Source: Lamellibrachia satsuma
Taxonomy: Eukaryota > Annelida > Polychaeta > Sabellida > Siboglinidae
Reading direction: 5' to 3'
NCBI GenBank assembly: GCA_033239005.1
Contig: BSQZ01000011.1
Span: 1,252,501-1,316,500 of the forward strand
Length of the DNA stretch: 64,000 bases
Part shown: positions 23,766-36,322 of the stretch, in pieces
How the letters are laid out: each line of letters opens with the position of its first letter
Numbering within the stretch: the first letter of the stretch is position 1
Translations under genes and position numbers: made by a program
The notes under the pieces: generated by a model
Told to the model about the DNA's origin: nothing
What the model saw: the letters and a program-made list of their open reading frames with translations, nothing else
Databases searched by the model: none

Positions 23766-24099
23766 GCGACGATATGTTGTAGCATTTTCTCACAGCACTA
23801 TTTCGTCAATAATAACATTACTAAACTACTATAATCATAAGTATCACATGTACTACAAGTTTTAACTAAAGCAAACTATTTTAAGATGCTATCGAAAATC
23901 AGTTCTGGAAACTACTTAGACGTTTAACCATACACACTGGACGCTAGGTGCCAGCACTATTGCGACAGGTTTGACACCTCGGTGCACTCTGTAGGATAGT
24001 TAACTTAATTTAACAGACGAAGATGTATGCATCTGTTCACAATAATCATTACATGAAAATAATCGAACGGCGCCGTGATTTGTATACATTTAATGAGTT
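23766..24099. other. No gene recognised
   Basis: Unique-looking sequence between two tandem arrays. Confidence 0.3.
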
Positions 24100-24256
24100 G
24101 CGTATTAATGTCCAGTGAAGATATTCAACGACGTATTAATGTCCAGTGAGGCTATTCGACGACGTATTAATGTCCAGTGAGGCTATTCGACGACGTATAA
24201 ATGTCCAGTGCGGCTATTCGACGACGTATTAATGTCCAGTGAGGCTATTCGACGAC
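24100..24256. repeat. 31-bp tandem repeat, five copies
   Basis: Unit GACGTATTAATGTCCAGTGA followed by GGCTATTCGAC, five copies with few substitutions. Confidence 0.95.
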
Positions 24257-24329
24257 GCTCTTTCTTTGAAAGTATCTAAGGATCTTGTGTGACGATGACA
24301 ACAGAATGACCAGCGACGAGGCTGGTAAC

Positions 24330-25735
24330 GTTGACCGATGCCAATGGCAATCGCCTTAACTCACAGTCTGCTTGGGTCAATCGCAGCACTAGTGTGACAA
24401 AACAGGTGCATTTGGTGGTCAACTTGCCGCCAATGCCGACTGACAAAGCCATAAATTTGGCATCTCCACAGAGAAAGAAGAAGGAAATATTGCCCAAGCC
24501 ACTGTCTGCATTTCTAACTTCTACGACCCCCAAAGATGGCCTGCTGGTATGTACATGAGGAAAGTCTTCGATCACGAATAATACAATATGGATGTCCACC
24601 TGACTAATTATAACTGTAATGGCCTTAAAAGCTTTGAACCATAATTAATTAATCTTAATGAATTACTCGGCAAATGTGATATACTCTGCTTACAGGAATG
24701 CTATTGAAGCAGGAATGCATCTTATTTAAATAGTTGTCACCCGGATTTCTATGGTTATGGTGTGTCTCCTGTGGATGTCACTAGGGGCGTCATATCTGGT
24801 CCACCATGAGGTGGAGTGGGCTTTCTATGCTAAGAAGTCATTAGATGCCAGTATATCAATGAATAAGTGAGACGACGACTGGTTATGTTGTATAAAACTA
24901 TGTGACGGTAAGAAAGGGTGCTCTCTTGTTAATGTAGATCTACCATTTGAAACTGGTAAATAGAGGGGTAACTTTAATTATTGTTTAGCAAAACAATTAA
25001 GTTAATGATTGTTTTCACTGAAATTATCAACGGTATTTGCATTATTGTTGTGGGTGACTTCAATGCTAAGCTTGCTAAGCAAACAATGTTTGGATAAATT
25101 TTAGACAAGGATATTCTCCCTTGTGATCCTTATAATGTTAGCTCATCATGGGCCACAACGTTTTGACTAGACCATGTTGCATGCACTTATGATAACAAAA
25201 ACTGCATTACTGATGCATGTATGTTGGTTTTTGACGCTATGTATGCATGTGTTCTGTCTGAACACTATCCAGTGCCATGCACAGTTACACTCAGTGAGTT
25301 GCCTGGATGTGAGATAAGATCAATGAATAAAATCCACGAATATAGTGGGATAAACTTTCCTCCAGCAAGGTTGAATACGATGAGAGATGCACTTATAAGT
25401 GTTTTTGTAATATCATACTCTCTGTTGGAGTTAAATGTCCTAACGCCAACTGTCAAAATCACAGCTCTATTGCTGACATAGATACATGTTATGATGAGGT
25501 CAGTAATGCATTATCTATATCAGGTGGAAAAAATTATAAAGCAAATACCTGGGAAAAGGAACGTTTCCACACCTGGTTGGAATGACCATGTAAAGAATGT
25601 GCACATTGCAGCTAGAAATGCATATCTCTTATGGAAGGACATAGACAAACCCAGACTGGGTGTTGTTTATGATCATGTTAGGGTAAAGTTGCCTATGTTG
25701 GACCCCTTAAGGAAAACCTGTTATAATTAGTAAAA
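24330..25735 (+). mobile_element. Non-LTR retrotransposon, 5' part (ORF1 end and endonuclease)
   Basis: Upstream of the endonuclease lies a 75-codon frame (24331-24558) that may be the end of ORF1. The endonuclease begins near 24607: YNCNGLKSFEP, LNELLGKCDILCLQECY, GVSPVDVTRGVISG, and after several frame breaks HYPVPCTVTLSELPG at about 25260. The linker that usually precedes the reverse transcriptase is at 25575-25690: PGWNDHVKNVHIAARNAYLL followed by KDIDKPRLG. The frame then stops at the boundary of the inserted Tigger-like element and resumes near 28924. Stops and frameshifts throughout make it inactive. Confidence 0.75.
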
Positions 25736-26097
25736 AAGATAGCTTTTTAAATACCCGTTTTACTAGTTATTCAATACGTCTGAGGCTATATAGCTGCGTT
25801 TAAAAAAATGAAACTTCTAAATGCATAGAGAAATTAGAAAAGTAAAAAAATCAAATGGTCTAATTTAAGACACTATGGTTCTATATTGGACCATAGCTAT
25901 TCTTATATCGGACCACTACAAATTCACATACATCACATTAAAAATATGCTGATTATAGGCAATTTATATAGTGTTTCATATACTAGTATGTGGACCCTAG
26001 TATAAAATTTTATGAAGCGACATGCCGTGTGGACCCAGTTTTTGCAGATAACGAACCATAGATTCGACTGAGCAGTTTCCACAAAGAAAACATAGCT

Positions 26098-26645
26098 AGC
26101 TTGAGTGAGAAGACTGGACTTCTTGCTTGAGTGAGAAGACGGGACTTCTTGCTTGAGTGAGAAGACGGGACTTCTTGCTTGAGTGAGAAGACGGGACTTC
26201 TTGCTTGAGTGAGACGACTGGACTTCTTGCTTGAGTGAGAAGACTGGACTTCTTGCTTGAGTGAGAAACTGGACTTCTTGCTTGAGTGAGAAGACGGGAC
26301 TTCTTGCTTGAGTGAGAAGACGGGACTTCTTGCTTGAGTGAGAAGACGGGACTTCTTGCTTGAGTGAGAAGACTGGACTTCTTGCTTGAGTAAGAAGACT
26401 GGACTTCTTGCTTGAGTGAGAAACTGGACTTCTTGCTTGAGTGAGAAGACGGGACTTCTTGCTTGAGTGAGAAGACTGGACTTCTTGCTTGAGTGAGAAG
26501 ACGGGACTTCTTGCTTGAGTGAGAAGACTGGACTTCTTGCTTGAGTGAGAAGACTGAACTTCTTGCTTGAGTGAGAAGACTGGACTTCTTGCTTGAGTGA
26601 GAAGACTGGACTTCTTGCTTGAGTGAGAAGACGGGACTTCTTGCT
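26098..26645. repeat. 26-bp minisatellite, about 21 copies
   Basis: Unit TTGAGTGAGAAGACGGGACT followed by TCTTGC, with G/T alternation (ACGGG/ACTGG) and a 24-bp deletion variant appearing twice. Confidence 0.95.
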
Positions 26646-26832
26646 GTTGTCCTTTTCTTTTATTTGTCTCCTTCGTGCGTTCTTTACGCGCGACTGTTTT
26701 CGTCTGCTTCAGTTTCTGTGTCTTGGATGTTTTATCTGTTTGTTTAGCGGCGTCTGTTAACTTTTGTTTGTAATGACTGGCCGTGATCTCAACGGAGGTA
26801 TCATTTGACCGCTTTCTACTGTTGTTGTTGTT

Positions 26833-27117
26833 CTACTTTGTGGCACAGGAAATATTATTTTCAAAGACACAGTTTGTCTTGTTGGACTCTTGTTCAATTC
26901 CACAACTATATTCTTGGCTGACTAGAAGATCGTAATGTCCCACATCATCGCCGATTCTCGTAAACTGGACATGCACCATTCCTTTGGAGGAGCTGAGCTG
27001 CTCTCCGTACCGGTTGATAACAATTAAGTTTTCGTTGCAAACCGCAATATTCTTTTCTATATAGTTTGTAGTAGCTGCCACTTCTATTTCACCGGGCATT
27101 GGTGTAGCCATTGTCAC
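26833..27117 (-). pseudogene. Short transposon-associated frame with a GHYDLL motif
   Basis: The 94-codon minus-strand frame contains YGEQLSSSKGMVHVQFTRIG, then DDVGHYDLLV. The GHYDLL ending is reminiscent of OTU-type or similar domains attached to invertebrate transposon proteins, but the catalytic part is not visible. I do not recognise the product. It is directly downstream of the transposase remnant in the same direction. Confidence 0.25.
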
Positions 27118-27149
27118 GTGTACAAGTCTATATTCGACGTTTCGGAAGA

Positions 27150-28590
27150 GAGGGGCGTGCCTGGGCTGGCATCGTAGTTGTACTGGTTTACGTTCTCAAC
27201 AATTGGCTCGATCACTTGTGCATGCGACTTTTCGCTACGTGTTTTCTCGGGCAGTCTGAAAATTTCATTTGTGATACTCCGATGTTGATCTCTGACAGTT
27301 TTCTGAAGCTCTCGATCGTTAGAAGCGACAATGCATCTGAAGAAACATCTCCAACCCCTTCAACTCGTACAGGATGTAGGCCACGAGTCTCTGGCTGGGA
27401 TAAACGATGTTCATCAGATTCGAGCGTTACAGTTGATCTTGCTGGACTGACGTTTGGGACATCTTGACTTGCCGTTGAACCTGAAACGCTGGCCCTCGCT
27501 TGATCTGACTCGCGGTCGGTCGATGCCCCTTTGCAGACTGGCGGGCTCTCATCTGAGACGAGTAAACCCACGAAATCATGGAAAACACCCGGATTCACCG
27601 GGCAAAGACCACATTTCTCGAAACCATGTTCTTGCGCAGCCCCCTGTGGCAGCTTTGTTGTATGTATCAGAAAAGAGAGATGCTACTTAAAAAACAGTCA
27701 CTGTTCTCCCTGGGTCTGACGGTTGTGTGCGGTGGGTAGTATGGGCAGGTAGCAGCAAGACAATCGCCCCGTTTTTTCTCGCAAGATCTATAGTATATCA
27801 TGAGGTTATTAGTATGTGATGAATGACCATCTAAAACCAGAAGAACAGGGAATGAAGAACGCCGGATGTGGTACTACATGGCTGACGAAGAGCTGTAAGT
27901 ACTCGTAGAACAGCTCGGTATTCATGTATCCTGAATCGGAGACAGTGCAAACTGCATCAATTGGTCCGCTATCTTGCAACTTTGGTTTCATCCGTTTTCG
28001 CTTGAAGATTAGCATCGGCCGTATGTAACTTGCAGCATTGGTAGCAATAACACAAGTTGTATCCAATCCTCTTTTAGCACTTGTTAATGCCCCCGTTCGT
28101 CATTTGCCCTTATCACAAACCACATTTGAGGGTTTTTGCACCGTGCTTAGGCCAGATTCGTCCATATTGTACACATTTGTTCCATTTAGCTGATGTTTGG
28201 TGGCGAGCTTCCAATGATGAAATTTGGAATAAGGCATGAGGAAAAATTCCCAAATTGGACCCGGTGTTTGTATGTTGAACCCCCTAGTCCGATATTCGTA
28301 GTGACAGCGGGTCCAATATAGGTAGTGACAGCGGGTCCAATATAGGTAGTTACAGCGGGTCCAATATAAGTAGTGACAGCGGGTCCGATATAGGTAGTGA
28401 CAGCGGGTCCAATATAGGTAGTGACAGCGGGTCCAATATAAGTAGTGACAGCGGGTCCAATATAGGTAGTGACGGCGGGTCCAATATAAGTAGTGACAGC
28501 GGGTCCAATATAGGTAGTGACAGCGGGTCCAATATAGGCAATACAGCGTCCAATTAGAAAAAGCGCTCGCTGTGCCAGCACCATACAAGA
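27150..28590 (-). pseudogene. Tigger/Jerky-type DDE transposase, frameshifted
   Basis: Minus-strand blocks in family order: KFHHWKLATKHQLNGTNVYN with MDESGLSTVQKPSNVV (first catalytic Asp-Glu region, near 28100-28230); TTCVIATNAASYIRPMLIFK (27990-28066); GYMNTELFYEYL; the second Asp in VLLVLDGHSSHTNNL near 27810-27850, in another frame; IDLARKNGAIVLLLPAHTTH (27740-27795), again in another frame; and a C-terminal block with NPGVFHDF followed by a Ser/Thr-rich tail (27212-27598). These are DDE_1 superfamily hallmarks. At least three frame changes and a 24-bp minisatellite in the N-terminal half show it is dead. Confidence 0.75.
28284..28556. repeat. 24-bp minisatellite, about 11 copies
   Basis: Unit GGGTCCAATATAGGTAGTGA followed by CAGC. 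It lies immediately upstream of the first catalytic block of the transposase on the minus strand. Its core TCCAATATAGG also occurs singly at about 28869, near the element edge. Confidence 0.95.
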
Positions 28591-28923
28591 GTTTTGATCC
28601 AATATGCTAGAATAATTTTTTGGTAACTACGCCTAATCAGTTGTCAGCTAAAACTGTTCAAAATATCCCATATGGTTATAGAAACATAACATACAACAAC
28701 CCATAATTAGATAAAAGCCATTCAAATTAAGACAGAAAAACTGAACTATTTCTCACCTTAAAGCATGTGCGATTATAAAATTATGGTGGAAGATGTTGAA
28801 GGGAGTGACACGTGTTTCTGCAATCCAATAAAATTCCTTCTCTCATCTAAAATATAAGTTTGATCCTAGTCCAATATAGGTAGGTGTCCAATATAAACGA
28901 ATTTACCCTATGTGACAAGTTAT

Positions 28924-29059
28924 GTCTAACATGCAAACATGCACTTAGAGTATGAAAGGTCTAACAAGCAAACATGCGCTTAGAGTATGAAAGGTCTAAC
29001 AAGCAAACATGCGCTTAGAGTATGAAAGGTCTAACAAGCAAACATGCGCTTAGAGTGTG
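28924..29059. repeat. 35-bp tandem repeat, four copies
   Basis: Unit GTCTAACAAGCAAACATGCG followed by CTTAGAGTATGAAAG. It lies where the interrupted LINE resumes, apparently expanding LINE coding sequence. Confidence 0.9.
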
Positions 29060-30340
29060 CAAGAACAAGAAACATTATTGCGGATAGAGTTGCTGGTAAT
29101 ATTAATAATAATATTAAATTTCCTAACGTTGTGGACAATGTACATAGAAGTCAAAACATAAGTGGTGTGTGGCAAGAACACTATAGCCAGATCTTTAATG
29201 TGATTAAAGGAAGTTGCACCAAGGAATATCATGCTGGTCTATGTAAGGAACATTCAATTTTTGACAAAGGTATGAGGGTGAATGTTAATTAAAGTTGTGA
29301 AATTATCCAATAGTTATAATATAATAAGTCCCCTGGTTTGGACGGCATAGTTAGCGAGCCTGCGAAGTTGGCAGATCGACAACTGTCAGTATTATCGGTT
29401 GTATTAATATCTGCCATATTATTAATGCACGGTTACATACCGAAAATGTGCTAAAATCAGGTATAAAATTAAACGTGTCATTGATAACTATATACCGATA
29501 TGTCTTTCTAGTGTATTCACTAAAATAGTGGAAGAAATACTGTATAATCGGATGCAAAGTCATCTACAAACTACACGTAACCAGTTTGGGTTCAAACCTA
29601 AACACTGGACGGTATTCTGTGTATATTTGTTGAAGGAGCTGTTTCGATATTATGTTAAAGATGGATCATGCAGGTATGTTGCCTACTGTGATGCCTCCAA
29701 AATATTTCACAGGGCGACAAAGTTATTTTCGAAGTTACTTAAACTTGGAGTATCCAAATATTTAACTAAACTAAATGGGGTACGGTAATCTCCAACTTCT
29801 TCTCTGTGAATAATGGAGTTAGACAGGGGAGTATGTTATCCCCTTTTATCTTATATATGACTGGTTGATTTTGTTACTGATAAAGCTACCCATTAGATAC
29901 CGCAGTGGCGATACAGTTGTTAGTCACCTCGTGTTGCTGATGACATTGTGCTACTTGTTCCATCGGCTAAGGGTTCGGCTCGTACAATTACGGATGTGAC
30001 AATGACATGTATATAGATATAGACATTTAATAGAGTAGGGTCTCATATAATGTTTCTTTATACAAGGAAAACCGTTTTTGGTGTAGATGTTAAGCTTGGT
30101 GATGCAGTATTGAGTATAACAAAGTCTTATAAATATCTCGGACATATAATTTGCGACGATCTGTCGGGTGGAAATGACATGAAATCCAAAGAAAAGAGGT
30201 TTCCCAGGAAACAACATCAGCGACAGTTATAATGTTACCACCCAGTGTGGCAGTGGTTGAACATGTTATCAGAACACGGTTGATGTACAATAAGTGTCAT
30301 TTGTTACAACGGTCAGAACATGTGAGCTAAAAGTACCTTT
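29060..30340 (+). mobile_element. Non-LTR retrotransposon, 3' part (reverse transcriptase), inactivated
   Basis: Continuation of the LINE begun at 24330. Visible blocks: ADRVAGNINNNIKFPNVVDN (29080), VWQEHYSQIFNVIKGSC (29170), SPGLDGIVSEPAKLAD (29333), DNYIPICLSSVFTKIVEE (29490), QFGFKPKHWTVFC (29582), YVAYCDASKIFHRATKLF in the first catalytic region (29678), NGVRQGSMLSPFILY (29814), and SITKSYKYLGHIICDDL (30115). The YADD box region around 29935 is frameshifted. Stops are frequent. Confidence 0.8.
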
Positions 30341-30800
30341 TTTGAAACTTTTGTTGTTTGTGATTAATATCTGAATTAATGTCTGTTGGTGTGTAAAAAA
30401 TAAATGCAAGTGACCAGGCTTTATTATATGTATGCTTACAAATGGCTTAACTATGCAGAAGATTATTTACATCACTTTGCGCATTAATGAGAAGTTAATA
30501 ATTGTCGAAACGGGGCTAGTTGAGCCACCGAAGACCGAAGGGAGGTTTAGTTGACCAGCGGTTAAAGAACGAAGTCGAGTGCTCCTTACCCCAAAATACA
30601 TCTAGGAATTAATTTCTCCGAAGAAATGTGGACATCGGACATTCAAGGCAACATATTAGCAGTTAGTTACACTAGTTGCAACTGGCATAAAAGTATATTA
30701 ATTAAGTTTGTCAATGTATTAATGAAGCGTGTAGACTTGTCAAAGACGTTGTGGCTTTTACAGTGGCGCCATACGGTGGACTGGTCATCGGTCTATCAAG
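30341..30800. other. No gene recognised; LINE 3' region then unassigned
   Basis: The left part is probably the LINE 3' UTR. The stretch 30505-30570 has short mirrored words (CTAGTTGAGCC, TTTAGTTGACC) of unknown meaning. Confidence 0.25.
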
Positions 30801-31008
30801 ATGCTCGTTCAGGTCTAGATTCGCAGTGAGTGTATTTCCTTCTCAACGAGTTTTGAGTGTCATACGTTGTTTTGAAAAAGGTCAGTAGTACAGGACGCCC
30901 GAAAGTGTATATCACCCGACCAGTGCCGCAGGAGGGCGTAGATATACTGAAAGATCAGTGCGACCTGACAGCTCAATATGGGACTCCAACTATCAGCCGA
31001 TTCCTTAG
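30801..31008 (+). pseudogene. GRHPR copy C, 5' part of broken exon 1
   Basis: It begins ATGCTCGTTCAG, as in copy B. It keeps the blocks corresponding to [20 protein letters not shown] and the aspartate-cysteine turn. The internal ATG of copies A and B is lost, an early stop follows the upstream ATG, and the exon breaks off at CAGCCGATTCCT. Homology resumes at 36339 after 5.3 kb of inserted DNA. It shares the variant GACAGCTCA with copy D, so C and D are closer to each other than to A and B. Confidence 0.85.
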
Positions 31009-31757
31009 CCTTAGGCAAAGTTAATCGCCATACAATTTTTTCTATCTGGCTGTTGCTGATGTAAGGCGAATTAAGTTCTCGCTCGGCTAAAACATAAGTA
31101 TTTTCATGAAACGTGAAACCTTACAAAAACGCCATAAACAGAGCAATTAATAAACACGTCTTTCGTGTCTGTATGCATTCTTACATGTATATGACTAAAG
31201 TTACCTGACAATAACCATGTAAAAGTGTGAAATTATTACCTTTTTGTCAGAACGCATGTGCTTGTCAACATTTGTATATAACCGGATGTTGTTGTGAGCG
31301 AGATTACCAAACGGGATTATCATAGATCTATATAAGGTATAACGCTAAGAATTGCCGTCTGTTGACCATAGAGTTACATCATTAATAATCTCCCGATAAA
31401 CTACTAACTTACTAACGGGTGTTTTATTTATGTCTGTGCTGCTGGCCCACTCTGGCCTCATTCTACACGAAATCGCGTTTGATCATGTGACCCAAAGGCA
31501 ACATCACGTGCACAGTATGGCGGCTATTTATGAAATCTTTTCTGTGTGACCGATAAATGCACTCATAAATAATTATTTGGAGCACATTTCTTCAGTTTCT
31601 TGACGCCCAAGTGTCGGTTGTATGTCACGGAATACATATGTGAAACAATTTGGCTACGGAAAGCCCAAATCGGCGAGTTACTAAAACCCGGTGTGGACTT
31701 TCGCCCCAGAGACGAAGAGTGGGACGGACAAATTTGCCTACCGATTCCTAGGGTTCA
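31009..31757. other. Inserted segment of unknown nature left of the Mutator-like element
   Basis: Lies between GRHPR copy C and the left inverted repeat. Near-copies of CCGATTCCTA stand at 30997 and 31741, and a third near-copy is at 36328 right of the element. No coding frame was recognised. Confidence 0.35.
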
Positions 31758-31990
31758 TAGTGATCTCGGCCTTTCGGGATCTCGGCCTTAGTGATCTCGG
31801 CCTGTTTTGGTGATCTCGGCCAGTGATCTCGGCCTGGTGTCTGGTGATCTCGGCCTGGTCTCTGGTGATCTCGGCCTCGTGTTGCAATACATAATTAAGA
31901 GTGTCTATGTGATCTCGGCCTGGTGTCTGGTGATCTCGGCCTGGTTTCTAGTGATCTCGGCCTCGTGTTGTAATACATAATTAAGAGTTT
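31758..31990 (+). repeat. Left terminal inverted repeat with internal GTGATCTCGGCC array
   Basis: About nine GTGATCTCGGCC units with short variable spacers. ACATAATTAAGAGT occurs twice (near 31889 and 31975), showing a tandem duplication of the inner half of the arm. Confidence 0.9.
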
Positions 31991-32534
31991 TTATTTAAGC
32001 AGTGTTGCGATATGCGTATGGATGGTCGTTATGTCACAAGTCACATATGTCGTAGACGATGATAATTCATAGATTTGGACGATTTGCCAAAAAATTATTT
32101 TACGTTTCAATTATGTTGTTCACGCAGTGAACATAAATCGATGATTATTTGTTGTAATGTTGGCAGGGACTCTGCCGTATATCTACGCGTTTTAGACGTT
32201 ACTTGTTATCGCCCATCGTCGAGCGCTATAGATGGTACTCGCGCTGTAGAATTCGTCGAAATCAAATAAAGTGATGTATGTAAAGTTCATTATGTTAGCA
32301 GTCTCCATCATTCAGGTTAATGTTTGTTACATATACATGATATGTGATTCGTATATTGTATGTCATTTTATGCCAATGTTTTGGTAGTGATTAATACAAC
32401 CAAAAATAGAAACAATTCAGGCAAATATGAAAAAAACATTTCATTTATTAAGCACATGCTTGCTTCTTACTGAAATGTCTGCATAATTTAAAATTCAGAT
32501 CTGCCACCACACAAGTAATTCCAAGATGTAATCT

Positions 32535-32860
32535 TCTAATGGAACACACTGATATAAAACACTAAAGGAACATACTGATATATAAAGACTAATGGAACAT
32601 AATATAGCAACAAAGACAAAATGGAGCACTAACATCAGTTGGAACACAGTAATATAAAAGAGTAATGGTATATACTAGTAATAAAAAAACTACAGGAGCA
32701 CACTAACATCACAGAAAAAATGTATCACACTAATATAAAAGACTAATTGAACCTACTAAGACTAATGGAGCACACTAACATCACAGAATAATGTAACACA
32801 CTAATATCAAAGACTGATACATATACAAACAATAAATGATAATGTCATATTAGTATAATG
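32535..32860. repeat. Degenerate ~28-bp repeat inside the MULE
   Basis: Recurrent words AGACTAATGGAACACACTAA and ATATAAAAGACTAAT with many substitutions and spacing changes. Confidence 0.6.
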
Positions 32861-33597
32861 CACTAGTGTTAAATGTGGATAATGTACGCACAAATACAGA
32901 ACATGTATACGTAGAACAGATGTTGCTAAGTACTAATAATTACAATTTTTTTTACACATTAATGGAAGTAATAATTTTAAACTTAAACAATCATATGTAA
33001 ATAATAAAAGCTTCATGATGAGTCGTCTGTCTTGCTTGCTGTGTAAAGTGGTCGTCTGGTGATGGTCATCTGTGGGCGTCCTTCCACCGGTTAACAAAAA
33101 TCGCAAACACCTGGCAGTGATTAATTCATCCATGCACACAAAATTCCCTTTGTACATGTGAATATTGATATTGACAGTGAAAATGACATGATATTGACAA
33201 AGAAATGAAAATGGATGTAGAATTAGTTGTAGTTAGGTTCGAAGAAGGTAATGGTAGATGATTAGAATTAGATGCACCACAACTTCTCTGTACAACATGA
33301 TGAAAAAATGCTTTTGAATATACACCCTTGTCTATTTACATATCTGCATATTTACATATAGTAAACAACCTATTTGCATATCTTACATATCTGCATATTT
33401 ACATATCATACATACTATACACCGAGAAACGCAGAAAGAAACAGAGTAGATAACCAACTGTTATGATAACACCGAGGACTTCAAGGGTGTAATCCTAGCT
33501 CATCTAGCAGATAACATGCGATAAAAGCTAGTGAGTGTCTCTGTAACAAGCTGGACATAGAGGTAGAGCAGAAACAGAGTAGATAACCAACAACAGA

Positions 33598-34010
33598 TTA
33601 GTGCACGACGGGGCCATATAAACGTGAAAGTGTCTTCAGGCACTGCATAACAGTCCTGTCGCCCGCCCTGTAAAGATCCCACTGGAGGGAGATCTTCCCC
33701 TGTAGGTCCTTGAAAGTTTTCCTCTGGTGCCTTCGAACTTTCCCCTCGGACACCAGTCGCAGGGTGACCTCAATCTGCGCTGCCTCGTCGAAGAGTAGAC
33801 CCGTCAGCTGGTAGAACGGCATCTGCTGTCTCCCTCTGCGGTTGAATCCGTGATGCCACCCCTCTAAGTCGTTGTTGGTCCGCACGCTCTGCCCAAACAC
33901 CGACCAGCTGGTAGGAGGCCAAACACGACTTCCAATCCACGTCTCCCTGATGTAGGCCACCAAGGCCTGCAGTGGTTCGGTTGTAGCCTTGGACTCAAGC
34001 ACAGTGAAGA
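33598..34010 (-). CDS. MULE transposase-associated protein, C-terminal exon
   Basis: The 134-codon open frame on the minus strand is preceded by an acceptor-like AATTTAATTTCAG at about 34011. Conserved-looking blocks are LQALVAYIRETWIGSRVWPP, SWSVFGQSVRTNNDLEGWHH and QQMPFYQLTGLLFDEAAQIE, followed by RRHQRKTF. The TNND-x-EGWH signature and the following LPFY-like block are what I associate with C-terminal parts of invertebrate MULE-domain proteins. The catalytic DDE core should lie upstream, toward 36 kb, and was not found, so the element may be internally deleted or the exons too diverged. The frame itself is intact. Stop at 33598. Confidence 0.6.
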
Positions 34011-34317
34011 CTGAAATTAAATTTAATGTTTTGCAGAAAAATGTGACAACAAAAATATAGGTAAAAACCTTTCACGCAAGCACGCCAGTAAAAATGAGCT
34101 GTTCTGCAGGGGAGCAGTGGGTGTTACTGAGGCTACCGGTGCGTGTCGGAGTGGCGGTGGCGGCGGTGTGTGCACCTTCAAAGAAGACACATTATGGCAC
34201 ATTACAAAAATTAACCACGTAATGAATGCACACTTCTAGCAGTAAACAATTCACTGACAATGAGAGCCGCCAATTTCTTTTTGGTGCACTTATATGTTAC
34301 CTCAACTTACATGTGGT

Positions 34318-34445
34318 GCGATCTGCCTGTCATCCTCTGCCTCCATGGGTTCCTCGATGGCCATTGATGCATCAAGGCACTCGATGCATCTCCAGTGGGG
34401 AAGGTCAACCGATCCCTTCACCAGATGTCTGTAAGTGGTTCTGCT
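34318..34445 (-). CDS. Possible upstream exon of the MULE gene
   Basis: An open minus-strand segment reads YRHLVKGSVDLPHWRCIECL, then DASMAIEEPMEAEDD. The W-x-C-x-x-C spacing hints at a zinc finger. Splice sites are plausible but not compelling, and I do not recognise the domain. Confidence 0.25.
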
Positions 34446-36194
34446 CATACCTGCGAATTTAATAATTAAATACTAACATTACATTACGATATCCATTTTC
34501 TAAGATCTGGCGGGGTGGGTGACATTCCAATCAGTGCACAAAGCACATAAAAGAAAGACTGTTGTAGGATTTACTGGATTGCTGTTGTCGAAATGGGAGT
34601 GAAACAATGAGTTGCACTGTTGAGCACGCGTGAAAGCAGACATTACTGTTTAACACAAGCTTGAACAAAGGGAAAGGTAGACAACATTGTCGGAAAGTAA
34701 ACATGTAATTGCTAAATTGCCAGTACACACCACAACGATAAAGTCTCCGTACAGCCTACACTCATTGTTTGCTGGATATTCAAAATGCCTTGAATTTGCA
34801 ATTCGATCACGTTACATTGCGGGTGGATAAGAACAGTTTCCTTAACTGTTATGTACATAAACTAACCGATACAAATTAAATCAACATATTCGACATACTG
34901 GTCCCGCATAGTCTGTGTTGCCAGCGGGTGCAACCATCGCACAACAGGGCCTCTTGACGCGCAGTGACAATTCTCAAACACCTCATACAAATCTCTTCGG
35001 ACTGCATATCGTACGGCGATCGCTAATGATTATTGTAACTAATGGTCGTTTTTTTCGCTCTGTATGTTGACCTTTGTGGTGAGTCCCCCTTCTAAATACC
35101 CCGGTGGTGGCTTACATTAGCTTCTGATCGGCCAATCAGAGGTATGATATATCTGACTGGACCGCTTGTCTTATCCCCAACAATCGACCCACCTGAGCGC
35201 ACCGCTTCGTAACATAAAGCCCATTCATTCATTCTGGTGTGTTCTTCTTTAGCCGCCACAACAAAGCGATGTTTGATTGGGGAGATCAACAACCACAACA
35301 CAAGTACAATTGGTGTGAAGCCATTGTACGACATAACTGGCACTGCAATCATCTTTTCCGTTAAGTTGGTTAACTGTAATATTTACCGAATTACGCATTT
35401 CACATAGATTTCTAGCATTGCCTGCATTAATTATAATTCTAAGCATTCACTGTTCACTGTTGTATATGCGGAGTTGTTATGTCCTACTAAGAATATCGTC
35501 GTCAGCATCATCAGCATCATCTAGTCGTTCATAGAACTTGTCCAGCAAAACTCACAGATGACGATTGATGTTGAAACGTTTGATATTTCTATCTATCTAC
35601 GTCTATTTATATGTATTGTACTCTTAGTAAATAAAGGGATGGAGTCCGTTTAATGTTATTTAAATTGTACTTGTGTTTTTAACTAGTGGCTTGGACTGAA
35701 GTGACGCAAGATCTACTCAAGTCCTTATTTCCCACTAAAAGCATTCATGGGAAACGCGGCTAGTAGGGTCTAACGGATTAACTTATTTTCAGCTATTGTT
35801 ATTCCTGTAGTCGTAATCAAAGTGAAGCCATGTTTATTTAGAAAACGCTGATGTTCAAAGCTCTGTCTCATCGAATGGACATACAATGCTTCACATTTAC
35901 AACCGCGGTCGCTACGAGCCAGGATTCAATCGGTTGGAAACGTTGTGTAGATCAAAGACCATAATAGAAGCCTGCCTTCGTTACAAACATATTATGTCCG
36001 TTATTATCGATATTTATCTGTACACGCTGTATTTTAAAATTCGGCTGAACAGTTTATAGGCAGAAAATGAAGCATTCCGAGGACATTTTTAGTGATTTAT
36101 ACAACTATATTTATTTATACGGCATAAACACATTTTTTTAATAACGATCATAGATACCTAACAATACGTACATATTACAACTATAATTAAGGCA
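34446..36194. other. Interior of the MULE without recognised gene
   Basis: Short frames only. A CAGCATCAT run lies near 35495. The missing transposase core would be expected here. Confidence 0.3.
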
Positions 36195-36322
36195 TAGACA
36201 CTCTTAATTATGTATTGCAACACGAGGCCGAGATCACCAGACATCAGGCCGAGATCACTGGCCGAGATCACCAAAACAGGCCGAGCTCACTAAGGCCGAG
36301 ATCCCGAAAGGCCGAGATCACT
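36195..36322 (-). repeat. Right terminal inverted repeat
   Basis: Complement of the left arm, with GGCCGAGATCAC repeated five times, one unit mutated to GGCCGAGCTCAC. Confidence 0.9.

Larger units (their letters stand above)
25736..28923 (-). mobile_element. Tigger/pogo-like DNA transposon inserted in a LINE, decayed
   Basis: Minus-strand transposase fragments (below) sit between the two halves of a plus-strand LINE. Words of the type TATATTGGAC occur in opposite orientations near the edges: about 25877 and 25905 on the + strand, and about 28869 and 28888 as complements. They look like subterminal repeats, but clean terminal inverted repeats were not found, so the limits are approximate. Two minisatellites have expanded inside it. 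Confidence 0.65.

Noticed and set aside
28100..28602. Repeat-containing YIGPAVTT or YLYWTRCH protein
   Set aside because: Created by the 24-bp minisatellite within the dead transposase.
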